A stretch of DNA of 41,322 nucleotides from an uncultured Pseudomonas sp. (GCA_943914515.1 CALUCI010000027.1:1-41322), one strand, 5' to 3'. Numbered from the stretch's first letter, positions 1 to 9,473 are shown. Numbers and translations are program-made. The notes: a model not told the origin generated them from the sequence alone.

Positions 1-133
1 CATATAACCAAAAAGAATTTTGCGGCGCGATGCTATACGAATAGTGTTGCACCCAAGCTACCTCATCAACATGGGGCGCTCCAGTAAGCGAGTCGAAAGA
101 TCGCCATCTTAAGAGCCCATTGATGAGAGCCTC

Positions 134-1162
134 ATGACGCCGCATGCCGTTACGTCCGCCCGCTCACCTGGCGCGCAGGTCAGCCTCGGCCCCGCTGCGC
201 CGGAATTGCCCCGGTCGCTTGAGGAGGTCAACACACCCAGCGCTGCCTGCCATGATCGACACGGTGAAGCTCCAGTCGCGCACTTTGCCTTGCAGCGTCG
301 TTACCGCTGGCTCCAGACACTCGCTGGTGCTGCCCAGCAACTGCCTGTCTATTTCCGTCAGGCTCTCGGGCTCCTGCCGCTGCTCTTCATCCTCACTGCG
401 CTGCTCTGCGCCGTGCTGCCAGAGCAGTTCGCCAGCCACGACCCGAGGAACATGAGTGAAGACGCGATTCTTGCTGCACCCGGCGCGGTTCACCTGTTCG
501 GCACCGATCAATATGGCCGCGATGTATTCTCGCTGGTCGTTCATGGCGCCCGGCAATCGCTGATTCTGGGAATCTGCGCGGTCTTCCTCGGCGGTAGCAT
601 CGGCGTGTTTCTGGGCATGCTGGCCGGATTCAGCGGCGGCAGAGCGGACCGGCTCATCATGCGCTTGATCGATGTCTGGCTGTCGGTGCCTGACATTCTG
701 CTGGCCATCATCATCGCCACGGCACTCGGCTCCAGCTTCAGCAACGTCATCCTTGCGATCAGCCTGATGATCGTTCCCGCTTACGCCCGCGTCATGCGCA
801 GCTCGGTGCTTGCCGTTCGCCATCGTGCGTTCGTCGAAGCATCCCGATCCATGGGCGCCTCGACGACCTGGATCGTCGTACGGCATGTGCTGCCGCACTG
901 CCTGTCGCCGCTGCTGGTCAAATCCACTATCGGTATCGGCACCGCCATTCTCGCGGGCGCGGGGCTGAGCTTTCTCGGCCTGGGCGCTATCGAGGAACTC
1001 CCCGATTGGGGCTACACCCTGGCACAAGGCCGCAGCTACCTGAGCGTTGCCCCGTGGATCTGCATCTTTCCCGGGCTGGCGATCACCTTATTGGTAATCG
1101 CTATCAATCTGCTCGGAGAGAGCCTCAAACACCACATCGACCTCAAGCAACGCTCACATTGA
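134..1162 (+). CDS. ABC transporter permease, DppC/OppC type
   Basis: Inner-membrane permease subunit of a peptide/nickel-class (SBP family 5) ABC importer. The 342-aa product has an unusually long hydrophilic N-terminus of about 75 residues, then hydrophobic spans starting near LLPLLFILTALL. The family's GTDQYGRDVFS motif follows the first span, and the EAA loop (EASRSMGAS...RHVLP) that contacts the ATPase lies near residues 235-255. The ATG at 134 has a weak GAGAG ribosome site about 5 bases upstream; the long N-terminus makes a later start possible, but no better ATG is visible before the first span. It is the first gene of an operon with the fused ATPase only 8 bp downstream. Assignment to the family is firm; the ligand is unknown. 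Confidence 0.93.
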   Translation: MTPHAVTSARSPGAQVSLGPAAPELPRSLEEVNTPSAACHDRHGEAPVAHFALQRRYRWLQTLAGAAQQLPVYFRQALGLLPLLFILTALLCAVLPEQFASHDPRNMSEDAILAAPGAVHLFGTDQYGRDVFSLVVHGARQSLILGICAVFLGGSIGVFLGMLAGFSGGRADRLIMRLIDVWLSVPDILLAIIIATALGSSFSNVILAISLMIVPAYARVMRSSVLAVRHRAFVEASRSMGASTTWIVVRHVLPHCLSPLLVKSTIGIGTAILAGAGLSFLGLGAIEELPDWGYTLAQGRSYLSVAPWICIFPGLAITLLVIAINLLGESLKHHIDLKQRSH

Positions 1163-1170
1163 GTAGCGCC

Positions 1171-3006
1171 ATGACCATCGTTCCCTATGCACTCGACAAG
1201 CCGCCGCTGCTCGAAGTCACCGACCTGCACATTGCTGTCGACCAAAAAGGCCTGTCGACGCCCCTGGTGAGCGGCGTGTCGTTCAGTCTGCGACACAACC
1301 AGACACTGTGCATCGTGGGTGAGTCCGGCAGCGGCAAAAGCCTGACCGCACAGGCCCTGATGCGCTTGCTCGACCCTCACCTGTTCTCGGTCACTGGAAC
1401 CATCCTGTTCAACGGCCAGCCACTGCTGTCGCTCAGCGAGCGGGACATGCGCCCGCTGCGCGGCAAACAAGTCGCCATGATCTTTCAGGAGCCGATGAAG
1501 GCATTCGACCCGGTCTATACGATTGGCAGTCAGATCATGGAGGTCATTCGCAAGCACGATGGGCTGAGCCGCCAGGCCGCGCTGGCGAAAACCCGCAAGC
1601 TGTTGGCAGATGTGCGCATGTCTGACATCGATCTGCGCATCGACCAATACCCCCACGAACTCTCCGGCGGCATGCTGCAGCGGGCGATGATTGCCATGGC
1701 GCTGTCGTGCGACCCGCTGTTGCTGATAGCCGACGAGCCGACCACTGCGCTGGACGTCACCATCCAGGCACAGATTCTGGAACTGCTCGCCGAGATCAAG
1801 CAGCAACGACAGATGTCCATCCTCTTCATCACCCATGATCTGGACGTTGCGGCACAGATCAGCGACGCCACGCTGGTGATGTACCAGGGCGAGGTGGTCG
1901 AGCGAGACGACACCGGCCGTATCTACCACGCGCCAGAGCATCCCTACACACAAAAGCTGCTGGGCGCGCTCATTCCAATGGACAGTGCCATCGGCAGTTC
2001 GCTTGGCGGTGCCGCGGTCGCAGGCCTCCCAGCCACGCAACCTGCGTCCGTCACACACAGCGATGCCCTGTTCACGGTCAGCAATGTCTCCCGCTGGTTT
2101 GATTCCAGACATTCGCGGGGCAAGCCGATCAAGGCCGTAAACGACATTTCCTTCTCCATCCGGCACGGCGAAAGCTTCGGCCTGATTGGTGAGTCCGGCA
2201 GCGGCAAGTCGACGTTGGGCCGGTTGCTGACCGGTCTGGAAAAGCCCACTGCGGGACACATCCTGTTCAAAGGCCAGGACATCGCCCTGGCCGACCGGAA
2301 GCAGCAGATGGCGTTCCGAAAGAACGCCCAGATCGTGTTTCAGAACCCCTACGACGCGATGAACTGGAAGTGGACGGTTCGCGACATCATTGGCGAGCCG
2401 CTGAAACTGCAGCAGAAAATACACAACGGCGAACTGTCGGAGCGCGTTCAGGAACTGTTGCAAGAGGTCGGGTTGAATCCGGACTCCCTGCACCGTTACC
2501 CACGCTCATTCTCCGGAGGGCAGCGCCAGCGCATCAGCATTGCCCGGGCCATTGCCCTGAATCCGCAATTCATCCTCGCCGACGAAGCGGTATCGGCCCT
2601 CGACGTTTCCGTGCAGACGCAGATCGTCAACCTGTTGATCAGCCTGCGGGAGAAGTACGGGCTGTCCTATCTGTTTATCGGTCACGGGCTGAATGTGGTC
2701 CGGCACCTGTCTGACCGTATCGGTGTCATGTACCTCGGCAAGCTGGTTGAAGTGGCCCCCTCGAACGAGCTGTTCAGCCATCCGGCGCACCACTACACCC
2801 GCGCCCTGGCAAGCGCAAACCCCGGGCGGGCGGCGGGGCATTCCGGCCTGCCGCTCAGCGGAGAAATTCCATCGCCCACCCAGCTTCCGGACGGGTGCGT
2901 CTTTCACACACGTTGTCCGGCGGCGATTGCTCAGTGCACACGTGAAGCCCCCGAGCTTCGCCTGATCGCCAGCGATCGCTGGGCCGCCTGCCACTTCCCG
3001 CTGTAG
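1171..3006 (+). CDS. Fused double ABC ATPase (DppD-DppF type)
   Basis: Energises the importer; both nucleotide-binding domains are in one 611-aa chain instead of two separate subunits. Domain 1 has Walker A GESGSGKS at residues 50-57, signature LSGGM near 164 and Walker B LLIADEP. Domain 2 has Walker A at about 340-347, signature FSGGQ near 447 and Walker B ILADEA. H-loop histidines are present in both (FITHDL, FIGHGL), so both sites look competent. Each domain ends with the oligopeptide-transporter C-terminal extension, and the cysteine-containing FHTRCP segment is in the second. I chose ATG 1171 because upstream sequence in this frame overlaps the permease gene; an in-frame TTG at 1159 overlapping the permease stop is an alternative. 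Confidence 0.93.
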   Translation: MTIVPYALDKPPLLEVTDLHIAVDQKGLSTPLVSGVSFSLRHNQTLCIVGESGSGKSLTAQALMRLLDPHLFSVTGTILFNGQPLLSLSERDMRPLRGKQVAMIFQEPMKAFDPVYTIGSQIMEVIRKHDGLSRQAALAKTRKLLADVRMSDIDLRIDQYPHELSGGMLQRAMIAMALSCDPLLLIADEPTTALDVTIQAQILELLAEIKQQRQMSILFITHDLDVAAQISDATLVMYQGEVVERDDTGRIYHAPEHPYTQKLLGALIPMDSAIGSSLGGAAVAGLPATQPASVTHSDALFTVSNVSRWFDSRHSRGKPIKAVNDISFSIRHGESFGLIGESGSGKSTLGRLLTGLEKPTAGHILFKGQDIALADRKQQMAFRKNAQIVFQNPYDAMNWKWTVRDIIGEPLKLQQKIHNGELSERVQELLQEVGLNPDSLHRYPRSFSGGQRQRISIARAIALNPQFILADEAVSALDVSVQTQIVNLLISLREKYGLSYLFIGHGLNVVRHLSDRIGVMYLGKLVEVAPSNELFSHPAHHYTRALASANPGRAAGHSGLPLSGEIPSPTQLPDGCVFHTRCPAAIAQCTREAPELRLIASDRWAACHFPL

Positions 3007-3022
3007 CCATAAGGAAAACCCC

Positions 3023-4624
3023 ATGCGTTTCAACATGAAGTTCTGGGTGGCGCCCGTTCTCGCCAGCATTTTGCTCGGGTGCGGCAACCCGGAACAATCC
3101 ACGCCCGCCGCCAGCGCCGTCAGCGAAGTGGTCTTCGGTATCGATGGCGGCGCACAGACCCAGTTTCAGCTCGACCCGCACCTGGTCGGCTTTGCGCCTC
3201 ACAACCGCATGCTGCGACAGGTATTCGACAGCCTGGTCGTCCTGCTGCCAGACAACCAGATCGGCCCCTGGCTGGCACGGTCCTGGGAGGTCTCGGCCGA
3301 CAACAAGACCTACACCTTCCACTTGAAGGAAGGCATCACCTTTCATGACGGGACCGCTCTGGACGCTGCCGCAGTGAAATTCAACTTCGAGCGCATGGCC
3401 GAACCCGCCTCATTCGCCACATATCAGGACTTCGACTCCTATGAGAAAGCGGAAGTCGTCGACCCGCTCACTGTCAGGCTGTTTCTCAAGCACCCCGATG
3501 CGGCGTTGTTGAACAAACTGTCGAAATCCACCTTGGGCATCGTCTCTCCAGCGGCCGTCGCCAAGTTCGGGAAAGAGTTCGCCTCCAATCCCGTGGGCAG
3601 CGGCCCCTTCATCTTCAAGAGTCTCACTCACGGCACGCAGATCAATCTGCAACGCAATCCGCAGTACGCCTGGGCGTCGGCCTTGTTTCCCGACAATACA
3701 GCGCCGGTTATCGAGCGCCTGACCCTGAAGAACCTGCCAGACGAGACCACGCGCATTGCCGCCCTGAAAAGCGGCCAGGTCGACGCCGTGGATATCGTTC
3801 CGCCGCAGAACCTCATCGAGCTCGCCGCCGAAAAAAACTTCGCCGTGCAACAGAAGGAGCTGCTGAACCATAACTTCTCGCTGTACTTCAACACCCTGCG
3901 CGCGCCGCTGGATGATGAAAACGTCAGAACCGCCGTGCGTCTGGCCATCGACGTCGACTCGATCGTCAAGACCCTCTACCTCGGTCGCTTCAAACGGGCC
4001 TGGTCGCCGCTTTCGCCCTCGCTGTTTGGCTATGACGCGAGCCTGGAAAACAGCCTGAAGTACGACCCGGAGCAAGCCGCAAAGCTGCTTGATGCGCAGG
4101 GCTGGGCTGTCGGCCCGGATGGTATCCGCGAGCGCAACGGAGAAAAGCTTCGCCTGGTGTTCGTGCACTTCGAGGGCAACCGGGAAAAACGCCTCGACGT
4201 CATTACCATGGTGAAAAACCACCTGAAAAAGGTCGGCATCGATGTCGTCATCGACTCGGTGCTGGGCTTCAACTTCGAGAAGATCGCCAAGGGTGACTGG
4301 AATATCTCCAACGGCAGCCAATTCACCACTGACCCCGATGTGCTTAGAAACATCTACCGCGACCGAAAATTTGGCGGTCTGCGGATTACCCTGCTGGCCG
4401 ACGACGCGCTCTCCGAATGGTTGACTCAGGCCAGCCAGGAAACCGACAAGGTCCAGCGCAGCGAGCGCTACAAAAAGATTCAGGAGCGCATCATCAGCAA
4501 AACCTACTCGGTGCCCATCTATGTCCTCCCCTATACGCTTGCCCACTCGAAACGCGTGAGTGGCATCGTGCTGGACCAGAGCGGTTTTCCACTGTTTCAA
4601 GCCGCACGCATCACCCAGCTCTAA
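3023..4624 (+). CDS. ABC transporter solute-binding lipoprotein, SBP family 5
   Basis: Periplasmic ligand-binding component of the importer, 533 aa. The N-terminus is a lipoprotein signal with lipobox LLGC, so Cys20 is the predicted lipidation site and the mature protein is membrane-anchored. Family features include the DPHL segment, the LARSWEVSADNKTYTFHLKE strand, FHDGTALDAAAVKFNFERM and VGSGPFIF, all typical of DppA/OppA/NikA proteins. A ribosome site (AAGGAAA) lies about 9 bases before ATG 3023. The gene follows the ATPase by 16 bp and precedes the second permease. The ligand cannot be read from sequence; with a TonB receptor at the operon's end, a peptide, opine or metallophore is plausible. 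Confidence 0.93.
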   Translation: MRFNMKFWVAPVLASILLGCGNPEQSTPAASAVSEVVFGIDGGAQTQFQLDPHLVGFAPHNRMLRQVFDSLVVLLPDNQIGPWLARSWEVSADNKTYTFHLKEGITFHDGTALDAAAVKFNFERMAEPASFATYQDFDSYEKAEVVDPLTVRLFLKHPDAALLNKLSKSTLGIVSPAAVAKFGKEFASNPVGSGPFIFKSLTHGTQINLQRNPQYAWASALFPDNTAPVIERLTLKNLPDETTRIAALKSGQVDAVDIVPPQNLIELAAEKNFAVQQKELLNHNFSLYFNTLRAPLDDENVRTAVRLAIDVDSIVKTLYLGRFKRAWSPLSPSLFGYDASLENSLKYDPEQAAKLLDAQGWAVGPDGIRERNGEKLRLVFVHFEGNREKRLDVITMVKNHLKKVGIDVVIDSVLGFNFEKIAKGDWNISNGSQFTTDPDVLRNIYRDRKFGGLRITLLADDALSEWLTQASQETDKVQRSERYKKIQERIISKTYSVPIYVLPYTLAHSKRVSGIVLDQSGFPLFQAARITQL

Positions 4625-4694
4625 CCCCAGATAGCCTGCGGGCACGCTCCGGCCTCGCGGTCGAGGCGTGACCGCCTCGCCTGTGAGACCGAAC

Positions 4695-5621
4695 ATGTAC
4701 ATGCTGAATCGGCTTATTCATTCGTTGGGCGTCATCTTCGGCACGATCACCCTGGTCTTCTTCATTCTGTTCTGGCTGCCGGGGGATCCCGCCGAGATCG
4801 TTGCCGGAGAAAACGCCAGTCAGGAAACCATTCGTGCCATCCAGGAAAAGCTCGGCACCAACCGGCCGATCCTTCAGCAATACGCCTCCTATCTGGGAAA
4901 ACTGCTGACGGGCGATCTGGGCACGTCCTTCATCACTCAGGCGCCCGTGCTCGACCGATTGGTGGAGCAGGTGGTGCCGACACTCGAACTGGCCCTGCTC
5001 GGTGCCCTGGTTGCCTTGCTGACGGGCATTGCCTTTGGCAGCCTGTCGGCCTTCTGTCACAAGACCCTGCTGGATAGCGTGATCCAATGGGCCGCTTTAC
5101 TTCTGGCATCGATGCCATCCTTCTGGCTCGGGACGCTGCTTATCCTGCTGTTTTCGGTGAGGCTGCAATGGCTTCCCTCTGTCGGCAACAGCGGCTTCAG
5201 CAGTCAGATACTGCCCGCGCTGGCATTGGGGCTGATTGCGTCCGGCACACTGATTCGCCTGGTGCGCAGCAGCATGCTCGACACGCTCAACGAACCCTAC
5301 GTACTGACCCTGAAAGCCAAGGGCGCCGGCCTGCTGAACATTTACCTCAAGCACGCCTTGAAGAACTCGCTACTGCCCGTGGTGACCCTGTTCGGAATGC
5401 TCCTCGGTGCGCTGCTGTCGGGTACCGTCGTAATCGAAATTCTTTTTGCCAGGCAAGGGCTGGGGCGCACGGTCATAGAGGCGGTGGGCCAGAAGGACAT
5501 TCCGGTAATCCAGGGAGCCGTTCTTTTGGTCGCCTCACTCTACGTTCTGATCAACTTGCTGGTCGATTTGTCTTACCGCTGTATAGACCCCAGAACGCAA
5601 AGAGAAAGTCAGTCTGTTTAA
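4695..5621 (+). CDS. ABC transporter permease, DppB/OppB type
   Basis: Second inner-membrane permease of the importer, about 308 aa. It shows the DppB-type start (LNRLIHSLGVIFGTITLVFFILFWLPGDP after MYM), the periplasmic loop with LGTNRPILQQYASYLGKLLTGDLGTSF, and an EAA loop LKAKGAGLLNIYLKHALKN. The reading frame could begin at GTG 4668 or ATG 4695. I prefer ATG 4695 because homologues begin close to the first membrane span; neither start has a strong ribosome site. Gene order C-DF-A-B differs from the usual A-B-C-D-F order of dpp/opp operons, but all parts are present and look intact. Confidence 0.9.
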   Translation: MYMLNRLIHSLGVIFGTITLVFFILFWLPGDPAEIVAGENASQETIRAIQEKLGTNRPILQQYASYLGKLLTGDLGTSFITQAPVLDRLVEQVVPTLELALLGALVALLTGIAFGSLSAFCHKTLLDSVIQWAALLLASMPSFWLGTLLILLFSVRLQWLPSVGNSGFSSQILPALALGLIASGTLIRLVRSSMLDTLNEPYVLTLKAKGAGLLNIYLKHALKNSLLPVVTLFGMLLGALLSGTVVIEILFARQGLGRTVIEAVGQKDIPVIQGAVLLVASLYVLINLLVDLSYRCIDPRTQRESQSV

Positions 5622-5780
5622 ATGCGTTTTTATCATTAAGTTGATATTCATTTATAAGATATGCGCATCATAAAACAGTATTTCACCGCTCGCTGATTAG
5701 TCATTAGTCTGGCCGGCAGGGACCTGATAACTGCCGGACCATATCGATGAAAAATCATTTAAAGACCAGCGAGACATTCA
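5622..5780 (+). promoter_or_regulatory. AT-rich gap with inverted repeats upstream of TonB receptor gene
   Basis: This 159-bp gap is clearly AT-richer than its surroundings. It contains an operator-like inverted repeat TATCA-6-TGATA (5631-5646), the palindrome ATGCGCAT (5661-5668) and a 7-bp hairpin CCGGCAG / CTGCCGG (5713-5737). No convincing 19-bp Fur box was found. It may hold a separate promoter or an attenuator for the receptor gene, letting it be expressed differently from the transporter genes. This is inference from composition and repeats only. Confidence 0.35.
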
Positions 5781-8081
5781 ATGAACAAGTCGAAACTTGC
5801 CGTGAAAGTCGGCCTGGCCGCATTCGGCATGATGCTGTCCCCCGCTTATGCCGATGTCGCCCAGACCGACGAAACGACTGATGAAAGCCAGAAGGGCGCC
5901 GCCAGCACGCAAGCGCGTTCCGGCAGTGAGCCCAGACTCGATGAAGTGGTAGTTACCGCACAAAAACGCTCTCAACGTCTGCAGGAAGCGCCTGTGGCGG
6001 TCACTGCATTCACTGCAGATGACATTGCCCAGGAGTCGATTTCCACCTTTCGCGACCTCTCCGGCAAGGTTCCCGGCCTTGTAGCACCCAAGCGGTCCAC
6101 TTCCTACACCACCCAGCAATATTCCATTCGCGGCGTCGGTGAAATCGACACCTACCCGGAGCCGACCGTGGCCGTGTATGTGGACGATGTCTATCTCGCC
6201 CGAACAGTAGGCTCGATCTACGACACGCCGGATCTGGAACGGGTCGAAGTCCTGCGGGGGCCACAAGGCACTCTCTATGGTCGAAACTCCAGCGCCGGTG
6301 CAATCAAGTTCATTACCAAGGACGCTACCTCCGACCCGAGCGCCGAGGTCAGCACGTCCTACGGCAGCTACAACAACCTCAACCTCAAGGCGCGCGTCAA
6401 TGGCGCGATCCTCGATGACGAGCGGCTCAACGGGTCGTTCTCGGTAGTGCGCAGAACCCGCGATGGCTGGACCCACAGCGTTCCGCTGGACAAAGACGTC
6501 AACAACGTGGACCTCACCGTTCTGCGTACCAAACTGAACTCGGTAATCACCGACAAGCTATCCGCCTCGTTCAGTGCCGATGGCATGTGGGATCGCAGTT
6601 CGCAGACCTACTACACCCCGTACAACCAGCCCAACGGCCTGCCCGGTGGTGGTAGCCCGGATCCGGACAGGACCTGGTCCGATACCCGGCCACTGAACAA
6701 GACCGAGGTCTATGGCGGCTCTCTGACGTTCTTCTATGACTTCTCACCCGAAATCACCCTGAAGTCGGTCAGCGCCTGGCGGGGCATGCAGGGCCCGATC
6801 TACTACGACAACGACGGCGTAACCTGGATCAAGAGCGACAGCTACGCAGGCTTCAACCAGCACTACTGGACGCAGGAGTTCAACCTCAACGGCAGTTACG
6901 ATCGCTTGAACTACGTCGTGGGCCTGTATTACTTCGATGAATTTTTCAACAACAACCGGCTGGGTCAGGCTGCGTCGAGCAACCTCAACAACGTCGGGGT
7001 CAGAACCTGGGCGGACAGCGACTCTTCCACCAAGAGTTGGGCGGTCTTCAGTCAGTTCGACTACGAGTTGACGGAGCGACTCTCAACCACCGTAGGTGCA
7101 CGCTATACGGTAGAGCGCAAGAAGTTCGACAACGTCGGAGCCACGCAAGCGGGCGTACCACTGATCTACCCGCTGCCTGGCGGGTTTGATCCGGATCTGT
7201 TTTCCTCGCTGTTCTCCAGTGGGGCCACCCGCTACAACGTGGATGGCAACTGGGAAACGTACAGCAGCTTCACGCCAAAGCTCGGGCTGCAATACAAGTT
7301 CACCCCCGACCTGATGGGTTATGTCAGCTATTCCCAGGGCTTCAAGAGCGGCGGCTTCGACTTGCGCGCCACCAGCCTGGAAAGCTCCATCACGCCATAC
7401 GACCCGCAAACGACTACTGCGTATGAGGCCGGTATCAAGGCGGCCTGGTTCAATAACCGCGTGACCACCAACCTGGCGATCTACCGCAACAACATCGAAA
7501 AATTCCAGGTTCGGGCTTACACCACTGGCGCGCTGGGAAACACCGGCTCGTTCCTGATCAACGCTGGCGATGCCCATTCGCAAGGCGTGGAGCTTGAAAT
7601 CTCCGCCTTGGCCACCGAAAACCTGAAGCTGGGCCTGAACCTGGCCTATCTGGAGACCGAGTACGACAAGTTCACCGCCGCGCTGCCGCAAAACGAGCAA
7701 GGCCTGTCCACCCTTGAAGGGCTGGACTTCCCGTTCGCCCCAACCTGGCAAGCCAGTGCCACGATCAACTACCGGGTACCGCTCGATATTCCCGGCACAT
7801 TGCGCCTTGGCCTGGATGCCAACTTCGAATCCAAGCGTTATTCGGATGTGCTCAATACCGAACAGGTATCAGTGGCGTCGCAGACCTTCTTCAACGGCAC
7901 GATCAACTGGACCACACCGGACGGCACCCTCACCACCGGCCTGGAAGGTAAAAACCTGACCGATCTGAGAAGGCCGCAGTCAGGCGGCTATCGCTCCACG
8001 TTTTCCGGAACCGAAGCCACCTACTATCACGCCTACAGCGAACCACGGTTCATCAACCTGTTCGTGACCAAAACGTTCTGA
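5781..8081 (+). CDS. TonB-dependent outer-membrane receptor
   Basis: 766-aa outer-membrane beta-barrel receptor energised by TonB. It has a signal peptide with cleavage predicted after AYA (residue 24), a TonB-box-like DEVVVTA at 54-60, and the plug domain with SIRGVGEIDTYPEPTVAVYVDDVYLAR and LERVEVLRGPQGTLYGRNSSAGAI. A long aromatic-rich barrel follows, ending in the outer-membrane C-terminal phenylalanine (TKTF). The N-terminal linker after the signal peptide is short and acidic, with no room for a FecA-type signalling domain. The sequence style (VVTAQKR...APVAVTAFTADDI) is of the large iron-complex/unknown-ligand receptor group common in Sphingomonas. Position at the end of the ABC importer operon suggests one shared ligand. 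Confidence 0.93.
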   Translation: MNKSKLAVKVGLAAFGMMLSPAYADVAQTDETTDESQKGAASTQARSGSEPRLDEVVVTAQKRSQRLQEAPVAVTAFTADDIAQESISTFRDLSGKVPGLVAPKRSTSYTTQQYSIRGVGEIDTYPEPTVAVYVDDVYLARTVGSIYDTPDLERVEVLRGPQGTLYGRNSSAGAIKFITKDATSDPSAEVSTSYGSYNNLNLKARVNGAILDDERLNGSFSVVRRTRDGWTHSVPLDKDVNNVDLTVLRTKLNSVITDKLSASFSADGMWDRSSQTYYTPYNQPNGLPGGGSPDPDRTWSDTRPLNKTEVYGGSLTFFYDFSPEITLKSVSAWRGMQGPIYYDNDGVTWIKSDSYAGFNQHYWTQEFNLNGSYDRLNYVVGLYYFDEFFNNNRLGQAASSNLNNVGVRTWADSDSSTKSWAVFSQFDYELTERLSTTVGARYTVERKKFDNVGATQAGVPLIYPLPGGFDPDLFSSLFSSGATRYNVDGNWETYSSFTPKLGLQYKFTPDLMGYVSYSQGFKSGGFDLRATSLESSITPYDPQTTTAYEAGIKAAWFNNRVTTNLAIYRNNIEKFQVRAYTTGALGNTGSFLINAGDAHSQGVELEISALATENLKLGLNLAYLETEYDKFTAALPQNEQGLSTLEGLDFPFAPTWQASATINYRVPLDIPGTLRLGLDANFESKRYSDVLNTEQVSVASQTFFNGTINWTTPDGTLTTGLEGKNLTDLRRPQSGGYRSTFSGTEATYYHAYSEPRFINLFVTKTF

Positions 8082-8459
8082 GAGCCTCCGGGCGCAAGAC
8101 CAATCAGGCTCGGCGCCACGGTTGATGGCGTCGGGCCTGTGGATTCACCTGTCGATGTTCACGTCATACCAGATGACGTGCAATTACCTTGGCGCAGGTC
8201 GCAATTCGATTGCCATGCCAATTGTTTCAACCCCGCATAAACGTCGCTGCACCCTCGGGCTTCTCTTGCCAGCCACTTGTCAGGCCAATTCCCATACACT
8301 GCGTAGTTGTTTGTACATATCTAGTGGCAAAGTGTTTCCCCCCAAACGAGCGAAACAAGCCGACATGTTCAGTAGAATGCTGGCCGGCTGATACGTGCCT
8401 GACATCCGTTTCGCTCTATCCGTGACTTACCCAGCGATGCCACTGCCAGGCTGGCAATT
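8082..8459. other. 378-bp non-coding gap between uptake operon and Ter locus
   Basis: No open frame here has coding character or homologue-like motifs. Besides the hairpin at 8106-8138, the gap holds a perfect 8-5-8 inverted repeat (CACGTCAT at 8160-8167 and ATGACGTG at 8173-8180) that looks like a dyad operator. The promoter of the Ter locus should lie between here and 8460, but I could not find a convincing -35/-10 pair; a TAGAAT at 8373-8378 lacks a good -35 partner. Confidence 0.55.
8106..8138 (+). terminator. Strong hairpin after TonB receptor gene
   Basis: A 13-bp stem (8106-8118 with 8126-8138, two G-T wobbles) closes a 7-base loop 24 bases after the receptor stop codon. There is no T-run after it, so it is a terminator candidate or mRNA 3'-end structure rather than a textbook intrinsic terminator. 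Confidence 0.5.
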
Positions 8460-9473
8460 TTGAGGTCTTATATTTTGATCTGGTTCCTTGAAGGGCAGTC
8501 CAGTCAGCGCGACGTTATTCTGGGGGCCCGTGAAGCACTGCCCTCCAGTGTGAAAATTTTTGCATCGCATCGGCAGGATCGCCCGGAAATCACCGGCACT
8601 GCCGATGTCAGTCTGCTTGAGCCAAAAGACCCTCAACTGCGAACCGACTGGATACTCCAGACTGCGGCAGAGCACGCCATCAAAGTTGTGCTGGCGGGCA
8701 GGGCGGGCAGTGCACTGGAGGTCGAACGGCCGCGTTTCGAGCGCGCCGGGATCGAATTGGTGACTGGCGGTGCCTCCCTGGAAACTTTCGATCTGGTCGA
8801 TGACAAGAGCCGATTCACCGCAGAGGCCGAACGAGCCGGTCTTGCTTGCGTGCCTGCAATCACGGTCAGCAATGCACGTGAGCTGGTTGAGGCGTACGAG
8901 GTTTTGCGGGCGCAAGGTGATGTGTGTGTGAAACCGACGGTCGGTATCTACGGCCAGGGTTTCTGGCGATTCAGCGACACTGTCGACCCGTTTCGCTGCT
9001 TTGCCAACCCGGATTCCAGGGACGTCAATTTCGAAACCTATCTTGCTGCCTACCGCGCGGAGCCCGTACGTCCGGCCATGCTGGTAATGCCCTACATGTC
9101 AGGTGCTGAATGCTCCATCGATATGGTGTGTGAAGCCGGACATGCCGTGGCCTATGTCGGTCGGCGCAAGCAAGGCCTGCACCAGACATTCGAGAGAGAC
9201 TCGGCTGCCGTCGAACTCGCCTTGCGTGCCGCGGCTCACTTCAAATGTGACGGACTGGTCAACGTTCAAACAAAAGATGATGCCGACGGCGTTGCTCATT
9301 TGCTGGAAATCAACCCGCGTTATTCTGGCGGCATTGGTTACACGCGACACACTGGCGTCAACTTGCCCGGTATTTTTGCCACACGCCGATTGGGATTGCC
9401 GGAACCTGTGGCCATCTGGCAGTCGAATGTCCGGGTAAAGGCCATTACCGTTGCGGTGCCTGTTGCGAGCTGA
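8460..9473 (+). CDS. ATP-grasp family ligase of the Ter locus
   Basis: Predicted ATP-dependent carboxylate-amine/thiol ligase, 337 aa, first gene of the Ter locus. The ATP-grasp core is visible: the VDDKSRFTAEAERAGL helix near 113-128, the ATP-binding lysine strand VCVKPTVGIYGQGF (K158), the acidic strand SGAECSIDM (E217, D221) and the Mg-binding motif LLEINPRYSGG (E283, N285). The start is TTG 8460, giving MRSYILIWFLEGQSSQRD; no ATG upstream fits and the N-terminal strand is needed for the fold. ATP-grasp proteins recur in the Ter-linked enzyme modules described by comparative genomics and are thought to join an amino acid or similar group to a nucleotide-like product. The actual substrate is unknown. 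Confidence 0.85.
   Translation: MRSYILIWFLEGQSSQRDVILGAREALPSSVKIFASHRQDRPEITGTADVSLLEPKDPQLRTDWILQTAAEHAIKVVLAGRAGSALEVERPRFERAGIELVTGGASLETFDLVDDKSRFTAEAERAGLACVPAITVSNARELVEAYEVLRAQGDVCVKPTVGIYGQGFWRFSDTVDPFRCFANPDSRDVNFETYLAAYRAEPVRPAMLVMPYMSGAECSIDMVCEAGHAVAYVGRRKQGLHQTFERDSAAVELALRAAAHFKCDGLVNVQTKDDADGVAHLLEINPRYSGGIGYTRHTGVNLPGIFATRRLGLPEPVAIWQSNVRVKAITVAVPVAS

Noticed and set aside
1..133. Gene starting leftward at the window edge and a promoter for the first permease gene
   Set aside because: The three bases at the edge could be a - strand ATG, but no ribosome site supports it; TATACG at 34-39 has no good -35 partner.
5622..5780. Fur box upstream of the TonB receptor
   Set aside because: AT-rich dyads are present, but no 19-bp stretch resembles GATAATGATAATCATTATC well enough to call.
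8122..8425. Two short overlapping frames in the gap before the Ter locus
   Set aside because: No ribosome sites, no recognisable motifs, and the frames run through hairpins and a dyad; composition is not protein-like.
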